Below, in pieces: positions 1 to 6,894 of a DNA stretch of 64,000 nt. Position 1 is the first letter of the stretch. Every line of letters starts with the position of its first letter. The stretch comes from JAGLOK01 sp963675575 (GTDB taxonomy: Bacteria; Bacillota; Clostridia; Christensenellales; UMGS416), in contig OY776378.1 in assembly GCA_963675575.1 (NCBI GenBank), positions 2,170,001 to 2,234,000 on the forward strand, given 5' to 3'. A program made the position numbers and the translations under genes. The notes under the pieces are model-generated. The model was given only the letters and a program-made list of their open reading frames with translations. It did not search any database and was not told where the DNA came from.

Positions 1-9
1 ATACATAAA

Positions 10-276
10 TTATCGATAAATATCTCTCCTATGACCTATTTCGACTATCGTAATGACTATAATATCATCTTCTATCTTAGCAAGTATTCGATAGTCACCC
101 ACTCTGTAACGCCATTTGTCATTCAAACTACCTTGCAAGGCTTTACCGTATGCTCTGGGATTCTCACAATCTACAAGCTTATCTTCAATATACGTTATAA
201 TAAAAGATGCAATTGTCTTATCCATCTTCTTAAATTGCTTCAAAGCTGTCCTGGTATACTCTACTTTATATGTCAT
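10..276 (-). CDS. RelE/ParE-family toxin of a type II toxin-antitoxin pair
   Basis: The 88-residue basic protein has the RelE/ParE layout: a helical N-terminal half rich in Lys and the core W55-R-Y-R-V-G-D-Y-R-I followed by beta strands ending in G-H-R-R-D-I-Y. Family members are ribosome-dependent mRNA interferases or gyrase poisons; which one applies here cannot be told from the sequence. Its start codon overlaps the last 4 bases of the antitoxin gene upstream (273-276), the usual translational coupling. It is 82% identical (71 of 87 aligned residues) to the second toxin at 724-987. Confidence 0.9.
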   Translation of the reverse strand: MTYKVEYTRTALKQFKKMDKTIASFIITYIEDKLVDCENPRAYGKALQGSLNDKWRYRVGDYRILAKIEDDIIVITIVEIGHRRDIYR

Positions 277-491
277 AAACCAAGTTCTTTCTTTAAATCT
301 TCATGACTTATCCGTTCATGATTCTTCTCTTCTTCCCAAACTTTATTAAAGAGACTCAAGTCATATTCATCCTCAATTTTTTCAATAACTGCTTGACGAA
401 TAAATGTAGATAAATCCACATTATGAAGTTCAGCATATTTTCTAATCAATGTGTCATCTTTATCATTCAATCGCAATGAAACTGTACTCAT
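273..491 (-). CDS. RelB/RHH-type antitoxin
   Basis: This is a small acidic protein of 72 residues. The N-terminus (S-T-V-S-L-R-L-N-D) is a typical ribbon-helix-helix strand followed by two helices (RHH/DUF6290-like DNA-binding domain), and an acidic C-terminal tail should wrap the toxin. A longer frame opens at 536, but the ATG at 491 is preceded by GAGGTG at 498-503 with a 6-base spacer, and the extra 15 residues would be encoded across the operator repeats, so 491 is chosen. It is expected to neutralise the downstream toxin and to repress its own promoter through the tandem repeats at 525-554. Confidence 0.85.
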   Translation of the reverse strand: MSTVSLRLNDKDDTLIRKYAELHNVDLSTFIRQAVIEKIEDEYDLSLFNKVWEEEKNHERISHEDLKKELGL

Positions 492-524
492 AAAAATCAC
501 CTCAAAATCTTTATATTTTCCTAG

Positions 525-554
525 AATGTAATACAATGTAATACAATGTAATAC
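525..554 (-). promoter_or_regulatory. Triple 10-bp direct repeat, likely antitoxin operator
   Basis: AATGTAATAC occurs three times, perfectly and in tandem (525-534, 535-544, 545-554), just upstream of the antitoxin ribosome binding site. Ribbon-helix-helix antitoxins bind tandem repeats of about one helical turn, so this is the natural autoregulatory operator. The -35/-10 elements are not clear enough to place. Confidence 0.7.
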
Positions 555-723
555 GTGTATACTGTATCATTATCGTAGTCCTTCGTCAAGGGCAAGAAGA
601 AAGAGTAGATAAAATATCTGCTCTAAAACCTAAAATCATATTCAATTATAACTTATAATGATTTATTAAGAAGATAAACCGACTCCACCTGCGTCGAGTG
701 TTTTTTGAGACTGAGATCAACTA

Positions 724-987
724 TTAATAAATATCTCGTCTATGACCGACTTCCACAACTGTAATAACCACAATATCATCTTGAATCTTGGCTAAAATAC
801 GATAATCACCGACTCTATATCTCCATTTATCATTTAAGTTTCCCTGCAATGCTTTTCCATATCTTCTTGGATCTTCACAATCAACTAATTTTTCCTCAAC
901 ATATGAGATTATAAATGAAGCAATCTTCCTATCCATCTTCTTTAATTGTTTAAGGGCAGTTTTAGTATATTCTACAGAGTACTTCAT
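724..987 (-). CDS. Second RelE/ParE-family toxin, without its own antitoxin
   Basis: This 87-residue paralogue is 82% identical to the toxin at 10-276 and carries the same W-R-Y-R-V-G-D-Y-R core. The reading frame is intact from ATG to TAA. There is no antitoxin gene upstream: the bases immediately before its start codon belong to an IS3-family transposase remnant (988-1258), and no Shine-Dalgarno sequence is evident. The likely history is that a second copy of the pair lost its antitoxin and promoter. It is probably poorly expressed, and could be held in check by the antitoxin at 273-491. Confidence 0.75.
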   Translation of the reverse strand: MKYSVEYTKTALKQLKKMDRKIASFIISYVEEKLVDCEDPRRYGKALQGNLNDKWRYRVGDYRILAKIQDDIVVITVVEVGHRRDIY

Positions 988-1258
988 AGGTAGTGTTTAT
1001 TCTACGGGCATGTAAAACAGCTCTTATTTTTCTCGCACCATAAATCTGATTGCTCTCTTCAAATACCTCTTTGATTTACTTGCTTAATTTTTCCCTACGA
1101 CTTTGATAGCTATTCTTATCCTTTTTATTCCGAAAAATATGATTATAGAATGTGCTCCGTGAAATACCAGTTTGAAGACATATGCCCGAAACCGTTCCTC
1201 AATCGTAATGTCTTTTTACCCACTCGCGATTTTGTTCTTTTGTATAGTTTGTTCTCAT
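988..1258 (-). pseudogene. IS3-family transposase remnant (OrfA/OrfB N-terminal part)
   Basis: From an ATG at 1258 with a GGAGG-type site upstream, the leftward frame reads a transposase helix-turn-helix (G-I-S-R-S-T-F-Y-N-H) and then the OrfB entry motif I-Y-G-A-R-K-I-R-A-V-L typical of IS3/IS150. Two in-frame stops interrupt it, and it ends abruptly at the start codon of the orphan toxin. The DDE catalytic part is absent. A possible element end beginning TGG lies near 1330, but no partner end is visible. Confidence 0.8.
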
Positions 1259-1402
1259 ATTAAAACCTCCATAAATTTATAGAGGTTAATTATATATTTT
1301 CTGATTTATAAAAGTACTTAACAATGGGCCATCATTTATCATAATGGAGTTAAACTAGATTTTTCACGGCCCGGAAAGCCCAAGATAATTCATTTATTGA
1401 AT

Positions 1403-1578
1403 AGTTTCATGGCCGTTTAAGAGATGAGTGTTTAAATATGACCTTCTCCCATGTGTGGCTACCCGATGCAATCACGCTGTGTGTTTTGTCAATAATCACC
1501 GCTTTGATTCGCATCGCTCCAAGCTCGATGCCAAGGTATGTTTCCCCTTTTAAAAATCATTTGCTCACAATTTTCCAT
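1403..1578 (-). pseudogene. FGGY-family sugar kinase, N-terminal stump
   Basis: The leftward frame contains L-G-I-E-L-G-A-M-R-I-K-A-V-I-I-D and then I-A-S-G-S-H-T-W-E, the phosphate-1 loop region of FGGY kinases (ribulokinase/xylulokinase group). It begins 17 bases beyond the stop of the ATPase gene at 1595, needs a one-base frameshift in an A/G run near 1545 to join the ATG at 1578, and ends at a stop after about 55 codons where some 450 residues are expected. A pentulose kinase would fit at the end of an arabinose operon; here it is lost. Confidence 0.65.
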
Positions 1579-1594
1579 ACCCACGCATAATTCC

Positions 1595-2716
1595 TTATAT
1601 CAGCAGATTCACTTCCTCATCTTTAGAAAACATATGAATAAGCTCTGAAGGGAAAGTAAAATCAATCTCTGTGTGATATTTTATACCATTGCGGAATCTC
1701 TCATCCAAATCCAACGTGGAAACACTTATAATAACTACATGTTCATTCACACTCAAATGAAGATGCATGACACTGCCCATCATTTCGGTAACTTCAACCG
1801 TCGCATGTAAAACCCCGGGTTCTTTGTTAGTTGCGATGCTCATATGCTCCGGGCGGATCCCTATGGTGATGTCTTGATCCGCAACGTTCCTTTCGGATAA
1901 CGCTGAACTCATCTGAGAAGTTAGAGATATCTTCACTCCGTTAATTAACACCTCATATTGCTCACCATGTTTTTGCAGTAGCGCATCAAAGAAGTTCATC
2001 TGAGGCGTGCCAATGAATCCGGCTACAAAAAGATTGGCCGGATGGTTGAATACCTCTTGCGGCGTACCAATCTGCTGTATAAATCCATCCTTCATTACGA
2101 CAATACGGTCTCCCAGTGTCATCGCCTCTGTCTGATCGTGCGTCACATAGATAAACGTTGTGTTTACGCTTTTACGCAGTTTGATGATCTCTGCACGCAT
2201 CTGGTTCCTTAGCTTGGCATCCAGATTGGAAAGCGGCTCATCCATTAAAAACACCTGCGGATGCCGGGTAATCGCCCGCCCGATTGCCACACGTTGCCGC
2301 TGGCCGCCCGAAAGAGCCTTTGGCTTTCTCTGCAGCAGGTCCGTGATGCCCAGTATTTCCGCCGCTTCCCTAACCTTAGCCTCGATTTCCAGCTTTTTCA
2401 CGCGCCGTAGCTTCAAAGCAAACGCCATATTCTCATATACTGTCATATGCGGATACAGTGCGTAGTTTTGGAAAACCATCGCAATATCCCTGTCCTTGGG
2501 CGCCACGTCGTTCACCAGCTGGTCGCCAATGCACAGCTCGCCCTCGGTAATCTCTTCCAGCCCCGCCACCATACGCAACGTTGTCGACTTGCCGCAGCCC
2601 GACGGGCCAACCAAAACGATAAACTCTTTGTCTTCAATCTCCAGATTGAACGAATGTACAGCCGTTATATCCTTGGTGTACATCTTTTTAATATTGTTGA
2701 ATTTAACATTTGCCAT
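1595..2716 (-). CDS. ugpC: Sugar ABC transporter ATPase, UgpC/MsmK type
   Basis: This 373-residue protein energises carbohydrate importers of the CUT1 class. Walker A G-P-S-G-C-G-K-S-T is at residues 37-45, followed by the Q-loop (Q-N-Y-A-L-Y-P-H), signature L-S-G-G-Q-R-Q-R, Walker B F-L-M-D-E-P and H-loop V-T-H-D-Q. A TOBE-type regulatory domain follows from about residue 235. A longer frame opens at 2755, but M-A-N-V-K-F at 2716 has an AAAGGA site and matches the family start; it overlaps the YesL-like gene by 14 bases. It should serve the permeases at 3439-5281, and such ATPases often serve several CUT1 importers. Confidence 0.92.
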   Translation of the reverse strand: MANVKFNNIKKMYTKDITAVHSFNLEIEDKEFIVLVGPSGCGKSTTLRMVAGLEEITEGELCIGDQLVNDVAPKDRDIAMVFQNYALYPHMTVYENMAFALKLRRVKKLEIEAKVREAAEILGITDLLQRKPKALSGGQRQRVAIGRAITRHPQVFLMDEPLSNLDAKLRNQMRAEIIKLRKSVNTTFIYVTHDQTEAMTLGDRIVVMKDGFIQQIGTPQEVFNHPANLFVAGFIGTPQMNFFDALLQKHGEQYEVLINGVKISLTSQMSSALSERNVADQDITIGIRPEHMSIATNKEPGVLHATVEVTEMMGSVMHLHLSVNEHVVIISVSTLDLDERFRNGIKYHTEIDFTFPSELIHMFSKDEEVNLLI

Positions 2717-3428
2717 TATTAATATCCTTTCTTCCCCTTTGCTCATATGGTCCAATGATACGCCTCTGCAACGGCTCGTTAATCGCAGTGCAAATGATTA
2801 GTTGCGATAATGAAAACCAGATAACCGGCAGAAGAAAAACAGTATATGGGAAAAACGCCGCTATTATAAAAGCCATAGCGACAATACTGCCTATAATCAC
2901 TAAATCAGTCTTCCATTCGGTCATCATCAATATAAGCGCATTTTTTGCAATATACCTGTTTTTGAGTGCAAGCGACGGCAGAAGCGCAAACACATAGCTT
3001 GAGAAAAGCAAGGTTAGCCCCAATATAAACAACCCTATGGCTCCTGCAAATATATTTAAACTACTGTCTCCCGAAGATGTGCTTACGCTCAAAGCATAAT
3101 AACTCATAAAAAGCAAGACAGCGAACAGCAAGCCAAACGGCAGACTTTTAAACAGGTTGGATTTAAATTCTTTTATGAATTCACTCCACAAAAAGCAGTT
3201 GCCTTCCCTCACAAGCTTTATCAGCACCCTATTGACGCCGCAAAGTGCCGCCGGTATCGTCACTACAGGAATACAAAACGCCAAAAACAACAGATTCAGC
3301 GTTACCATCTTCCAAAAGTGGGCATACAGCAGAAAGAAGAAACGCTTGATACCTTTCATTGGAGGCGGTTCCGTTACACCCTTTCCGGGCGCAAATCTTT
3401 TTCTCTTGATCAGCTCTGTTATGTTCAT
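2703..3428 (-). CDS. YesL-like DUF624 membrane protein
   Basis: This 241-residue protein has about five hydrophobic segments after a basic N-terminus, with the family-like stretch of a first membrane helix near residues 40-60 and further helices at about 95-115, 125-150, 180-195 and 200-220. DUF624 (YesL) proteins occur in Bacillota sugar operons beside CUT1 permeases; their function is unknown. It sits between the permease and the ATPase genes and is probably co-translated with both. An AAGGA site 7 bases before the ATG supports the start. Confidence 0.8.
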   Translation of the reverse strand: MNITELIKRKRFAPGKGVTEPPPMKGIKRFFFLLYAHFWKMVTLNLLFLAFCIPVVTIPAALCGVNRVLIKLVREGNCFLWSEFIKEFKSNLFKSLPFGLLFAVLLFMSYYALSVSTSSGDSSLNIFAGAIGLFILGLTLLFSSYVFALLPSLALKNRYIAKNALILMMTEWKTDLVIIGSIVAMAFIIAAFFPYTVFLLPVIWFSLSQLIICTAINEPLQRRIIGPYEQRGRKDINNGKC

Positions 3429-3438
3429 GCTCTCATCC

Positions 3439-4353
3439 TTAATTCTTCATTCCCGTCATCACGATACCCTCTACAAAGTAACGCTGACCTATGAGATAAA
3501 CTATCACGCCCGGCAAAAACGAAAGGCAGGTAGCCGCAAACATCCCTGAGTAATCGTTTTTGAACGAGCCCATGAAAGTGGTTAACCCCACCGCCATAGT
3601 ATACTTTTCCCGCGAAGAAATATATATTGTTTGCTGCAGAAGATCGTTCCAGGTGGTAATGAAGATTAATAGCGCCACAACTATTATAGCTGGCCGGATA
3701 GAGGGAACAATGATGCTTACCAGTGTACGCATATAGCCGGCTCCGTCGATAACGGCCGACTCGTCCAGCTCTTTAGGAAGAGTCCTTATAAACTGCCTGA
3801 TAAGAAAAATATTAAATGCTCCTCCTCCACAAAGATACGGAAGTATTAGCGGCCAGTATGTATCTGTAAGCCCTATTCTTGCCCATGATATGTAAAGCGG
3901 AATAAGCGTTATCATAGTCGGCAGTAGCATCGAACCCACGCAAAGCGCAAACAAAAACGCTTTCCCTTTAAAGCGCAGCCGTGCAAAAGCATAGCCACAT
4001 AATACCGCCGTGGCCGTTCCGAAAACGACACAGGGAACGACAATCTTTAGCGTATTTCCTAAATACAGCCAAAAGTCAAAAGTAGTCGGTTTTATATTGT
4101 AATTGGAAAACAACCACTCCGAAGGAAAAAACTGAGGCGGCCATTTAAATATTTCGAGGCTTTTCATAAGAGAAGAGCGGATCATCCACCATAACGGCAG
4201 CATCACTGCCGCAGCTATTAATATGACAATAATTAACGAACTGATATCCGCAATCTGCTGACTTCTCTTTTTGCTTTTTATGGAGCTTTTAAAGAGCACT
4301 CCCTTTTTTATATTTCTTTTTTGATCGTCGGTTTCATTCATTTTTTTTATCAT
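3439..4353 (-). CDS. Carbohydrate ABC transporter permease, MalG family
   Basis: The protein has about 304 residues and six predicted membrane helices, with the cytoplasmic EAA-type loop E-L-D-E-S-A-V-I-D-G-A-G that docks on the ATPase. It is the inner permease half of a CUT1 importer with the gene just upstream, which it overlaps. Three in-frame ATGs (4365, 4353, 4341) lie around one GGAGG run; 4353 is a compromise and the exact start is uncertain by a few codons. The charged N-terminus is longer than in many MalG homologues. Confidence 0.9.
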   Translation of the reverse strand: MIKKMNETDDQKRNIKKGVLFKSSIKSKKRSQQIADISSLIIVILIAAAVMLPLWWMIRSSLMKSLEIFKWPPQFFPSEWLFSNYNIKPTTFDFWLYLGNTLKIVVPCVVFGTATAVLCGYAFARLRFKGKAFLFALCVGSMLLPTMITLIPLYISWARIGLTDTYWPLILPYLCGGGAFNIFLIRQFIRTLPKELDESAVIDGAGYMRTLVSIIVPSIRPAIIVVALLIFITTWNDLLQQTIYISSREKYTMAVGLTTFMGSFKNDYSGMFAATCLSFLPGVIVYLIGQRYFVEGIVMTGMKN

Positions 4354-5281
4354 CTCCTCCCTCATTATATATCCAGCTTTTGGACGTGGCGAACAATATA
4401 AAGGCTAGCGTAGCGGCCACGATAAAAAATACAAACGCAATAGCACCAGCTTTTCCCAATTCCCTGCCTCGGAACCCGGTTTGGTACATCAAATATGTAA
4501 TAAACATTGTAGATTTTCCCGGTCCGCCTTTTGTAACGGCTAATGCGGGTACGACAATTTGCAGATTAATGACAAGGCTCATTAAAAGATTATAAAAAAT
4601 AATAGGGGTCATGCAGGGGATTGTAATGTTCCAAAATCTATGCCAGGAGTTTGCGCCATCTATTTCCGCAGCCTCATGATATACCCGGGGTACATTTTGC
4701 AACCCTGCCAAAAATATGACGATTAGGTTGCCGGATGTCCAAACAGCGATAATGGCCAGCGACGGTATGGCCGTGTCAGATGCAGATAGGAAATAAGATT
4801 TATTTAAGCCTAAATTCACAAGGATATAGTTTATCAGACCACCATCATACTTTAATAAAAACCACCAGCTAATCATGACCGCAGTAGCCGGCAGAATATA
4901 CGGAATATAGAAAATCGCACGGAAAAATCCGCGGGCGGGAATCTTTCGGTTTAAAAGCAACGCAATAATCATGGAGTAAATTATGCTTCCGACAACAGCG
5001 ATCAGTGCGAAATATACAGTTACCTTAATCGAGTTGAGAAGGTCAATACTCGGACTTTTAAATATATCAACAAAATTATCAAGCCCAACAAACTTGACCG
5101 GTGGCAAAGTACCGCCTTCAATAAAATGGCCTACGTTCAAGTCTGTTAAACTTATGCCGAAAACGGCCAATAACGGCAAATATGTAATTAGCGACAAACC
5201 AAGAAGCGCAGGAATCAAAAAGAGATACGCAGCGCGCTGCTCCTTGATTACTATTTTTGTCCTCTTTTTCTTATTTTTCAT
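4334..5281 (-). CDS. Carbohydrate ABC transporter permease, MalF family
   Basis: The protein has about 315 residues with six membrane helices and the EAA loop H-E-A-A-E-I-D-G-A-N that binds the ATPase. It pairs with the MalG-type permease. The frame is open to 5392, but the ATG at 5281 begins the usual short basic leader (M-K-N-K-K-K-R) before the first helix and has AAAGGA just upstream; the 37 residues before it look non-coding. It lies close behind the binding-protein gene, consistent with one operon. Confidence 0.9.
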   Translation of the reverse strand: MKNKKKRTKIVIKEQRAAYLFLIPALLGLSLITYLPLLAVFGISLTDLNVGHFIEGGTLPPVKFVGLDNFVDIFKSPSIDLLNSIKVTVYFALIAVVGSIIYSMIIALLLNRKIPARGFFRAIFYIPYILPATAVMISWWFLLKYDGGLINYILVNLGLNKSYFLSASDTAIPSLAIIAVWTSGNLIVIFLAGLQNVPRVYHEAAEIDGANSWHRFWNITIPCMTPIIFYNLLMSLVINLQIVVPALAVTKGGPGKSTMFITYLMYQTGFRGRELGKAGAIAFVFFIVAATLAFILFATSKSWIYNEGGDDKKNE

Positions 5282-5398
5282 GTCCTTTATCCCACTTTCT
5301 TGGATATAAAACCAGGTAGGGCGCCCGCATACGCTTTTTTGCTTTTCAGGCGCCCCTTTTTGCTCATTTGTTACTTCACAATAACCAATCATTTCTCC

Positions 5399-6817
5399 TT
5401 AGTTGAGTTCATCTTCCATCGCAGCTCGAACTCCTGCGATAACATCTTCAACCGTCTTACTGCCATTAATCGCTTCAACAAGTGCCGGTTGTAATGTTTT
5501 TACCAGTACTTCATAGGTATTTGGCGTATAGTACCATGCTGTAGATTTGGTTACGTCAGTGTCTAAAGCGACATCTACAATAGCCGTTTTGTAATCCTCG
5601 GCTGTTAAAGGCTGGCGGTATTCGCAATCATCCACCCAAGATTTCAGCAGGGCAGGATCAGTATACCAATTCAATTTGGTAGGCATCCACCATCCGGCAA
5701 GGATAGTTCCAATATTGTTTTCTTCGCTGTTGTACCATCTCAAGAAATCCGCAGCTTCTTCCGAGTACTTCGATGTGGCGAATACGCCTGTCGGACCGCC
5801 CGTGGCGATATCAACCTTCTGCTTCATATAGGGCAGCACGCCAACACCATAATCAATGCCTTCAAAACCCGCTCCCCTAAATCCTGTAGCCCATTGTCCT
5901 TCAGTACACATAGCGACGTTTCCTGCGCCTAATGAACTGGCAAAGCCATTATCCTGAGTTCCGTCATTTAACGGCGCGACGTTTTCCACCAAGTGCAGAT
6001 CAAAAACCTTTTGCAATGCCTCGACAGCCGCATCATCAAAAGTTACCGATGTGCCGTCAGGCGAGAAAAAGCTGCCGCCGTTTGAAAGCGCCCAAACTTC
6101 AAGCTGCCATGTATATTGATTTACATAAGCACCATACTGTACTATATTGTTCTTGTCGAAACCAGCTTCGCCCGGATGTTTTCCATTAGCGTCTATAGTC
6201 AGCTTTTTAGCAACCTCAATAAATTCATCCCATGTCCATGCTCCATCAAGTGTAGCGGGAGGATAAGGTACGCCGGCGTCATCGAACATCTTCTTATTGT
6301 ACCAAAGCGCAAGGACTTCGTTAGCCGCAGAATAAGCTACGGTTTTACCGCTATATTTGAACGCAAGATAGTCGAGCGGCAAATTATCTTGACCTGCATA
6401 TATGTCTACATCAGACAGCAGGCCATCCCTCGCCCAGCCTATAACGGTATCTTCCGCGACCATTCCACAATCCGGCATCTCACCTGACGTTGCCATGGTC
6501 TGAAGCTTTTCGTTGTATTCGTCGCGTCCAATCTGAAGCGCTTTCACATATACTTTGTCCTGCTGGTCATTGTATACGTCGAGAGCTTTCTGTGTCGTTT
6601 CCTGTTCTGCGGGATCTCCCCATAACGAGAACGTGATAGTAATCTTCTCCTCTTGCGCGGGCGATGCGGCAGCTTCTGTCGGTGCTGTGCCCTCTGTCGC
6701 AGTGGATGATGCGCCATCATCAGTTGCCATAGGAGTTTCTGTTTGGCTACAAGCTACAACGCTAAACAACATACCCAAACAGATTAATAGGACTAACGTT
6801 TTCTTAATAGACTTCAT
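5399..6817 (-). CDS. Extracellular sugar-binding lipoprotein (CUT1 type)
   Basis: This 472-residue protein has a lipoprotein signal peptide: basic start, hydrophobic core and lipobox S-V-V-A-C with the lipidated Cys at 23. A Thr/Ala/Glu-rich linker of about 35 residues follows, then the solute-binding fold (I-T-F-S-L-W-G). It captures the sugar outside the cell and delivers it to the permeases at 3439-5281. The neighbouring GH127 and GH51 enzymes suggest arabinofuranosyl oligosaccharides as ligand. It has its own good promoter (6846-6874), which would raise its level above the upstream hydrolase. Confidence 0.92.
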   Translation of the reverse strand: MKSIKKTLVLLICLGMLFSVVACSQTETPMATDDGASSTATEGTAPTEAAASPAQEEKITITFSLWGDPAEQETTQKALDVYNDQQDKVYVKALQIGRDEYNEKLQTMATSGEMPDCGMVAEDTVIGWARDGLLSDVDIYAGQDNLPLDYLAFKYSGKTVAYSAANEVLALWYNKKMFDDAGVPYPPATLDGAWTWDEFIEVAKKLTIDANGKHPGEAGFDKNNIVQYGAYVNQYTWQLEVWALSNGGSFFSPDGTSVTFDDAAVEALQKVFDLHLVENVAPLNDGTQDNGFASSLGAGNVAMCTEGQWATGFRGAGFEGIDYGVGVLPYMKQKVDIATGGPTGVFATSKYSEEAADFLRWYNSEENNIGTILAGWWMPTKLNWYTDPALLKSWVDDCEYRQPLTAEDYKTAIVDVALDTDVTKSTAWYYTPNTYEVLVKTLQPALVEAINGSKTVEDVIAGVRAAMEDELN

Positions 6818-6845
6818 TTTTTTCTACCTTCTTTCATGTATTATT

Positions 6846-6874
6846 ATTATACAACAGCATTCGTATTGTATAAA
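6846..6874 (-). promoter_or_regulatory. Promoter of the binding-protein gene, covered by a palindrome
   Basis: On the minus strand, TTTATA (6869-6874) and TATAAT (6846-6851) are separated by 17 bases. The same DNA forms an inverted repeat with perfect 8-base arms, TTATACAA at 6847-6854 and TTGTATAA at 6866-6873, with an 11-base spacer, so a dimeric regulator could occlude the promoter. It differs from the AAACGTTT operators upstream of GH127. Confidence 0.6.
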
Positions 6875-6894
6875 TATCCATCTTAATTCTTTTA

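Noticed and set aside
661..723. Weak stem (GACTC/GAGT) followed by a T run, as a terminator
   Set aside because: Only four to five pairs with a large loop; not distinguishable from chance.
1261..1290. AACCTC/GAGGTT inverted repeat as an IS terminal repeat
   Set aside because: It surrounds the transposase ribosome binding site rather than an element boundary, and no matching copy is seen at the other side.
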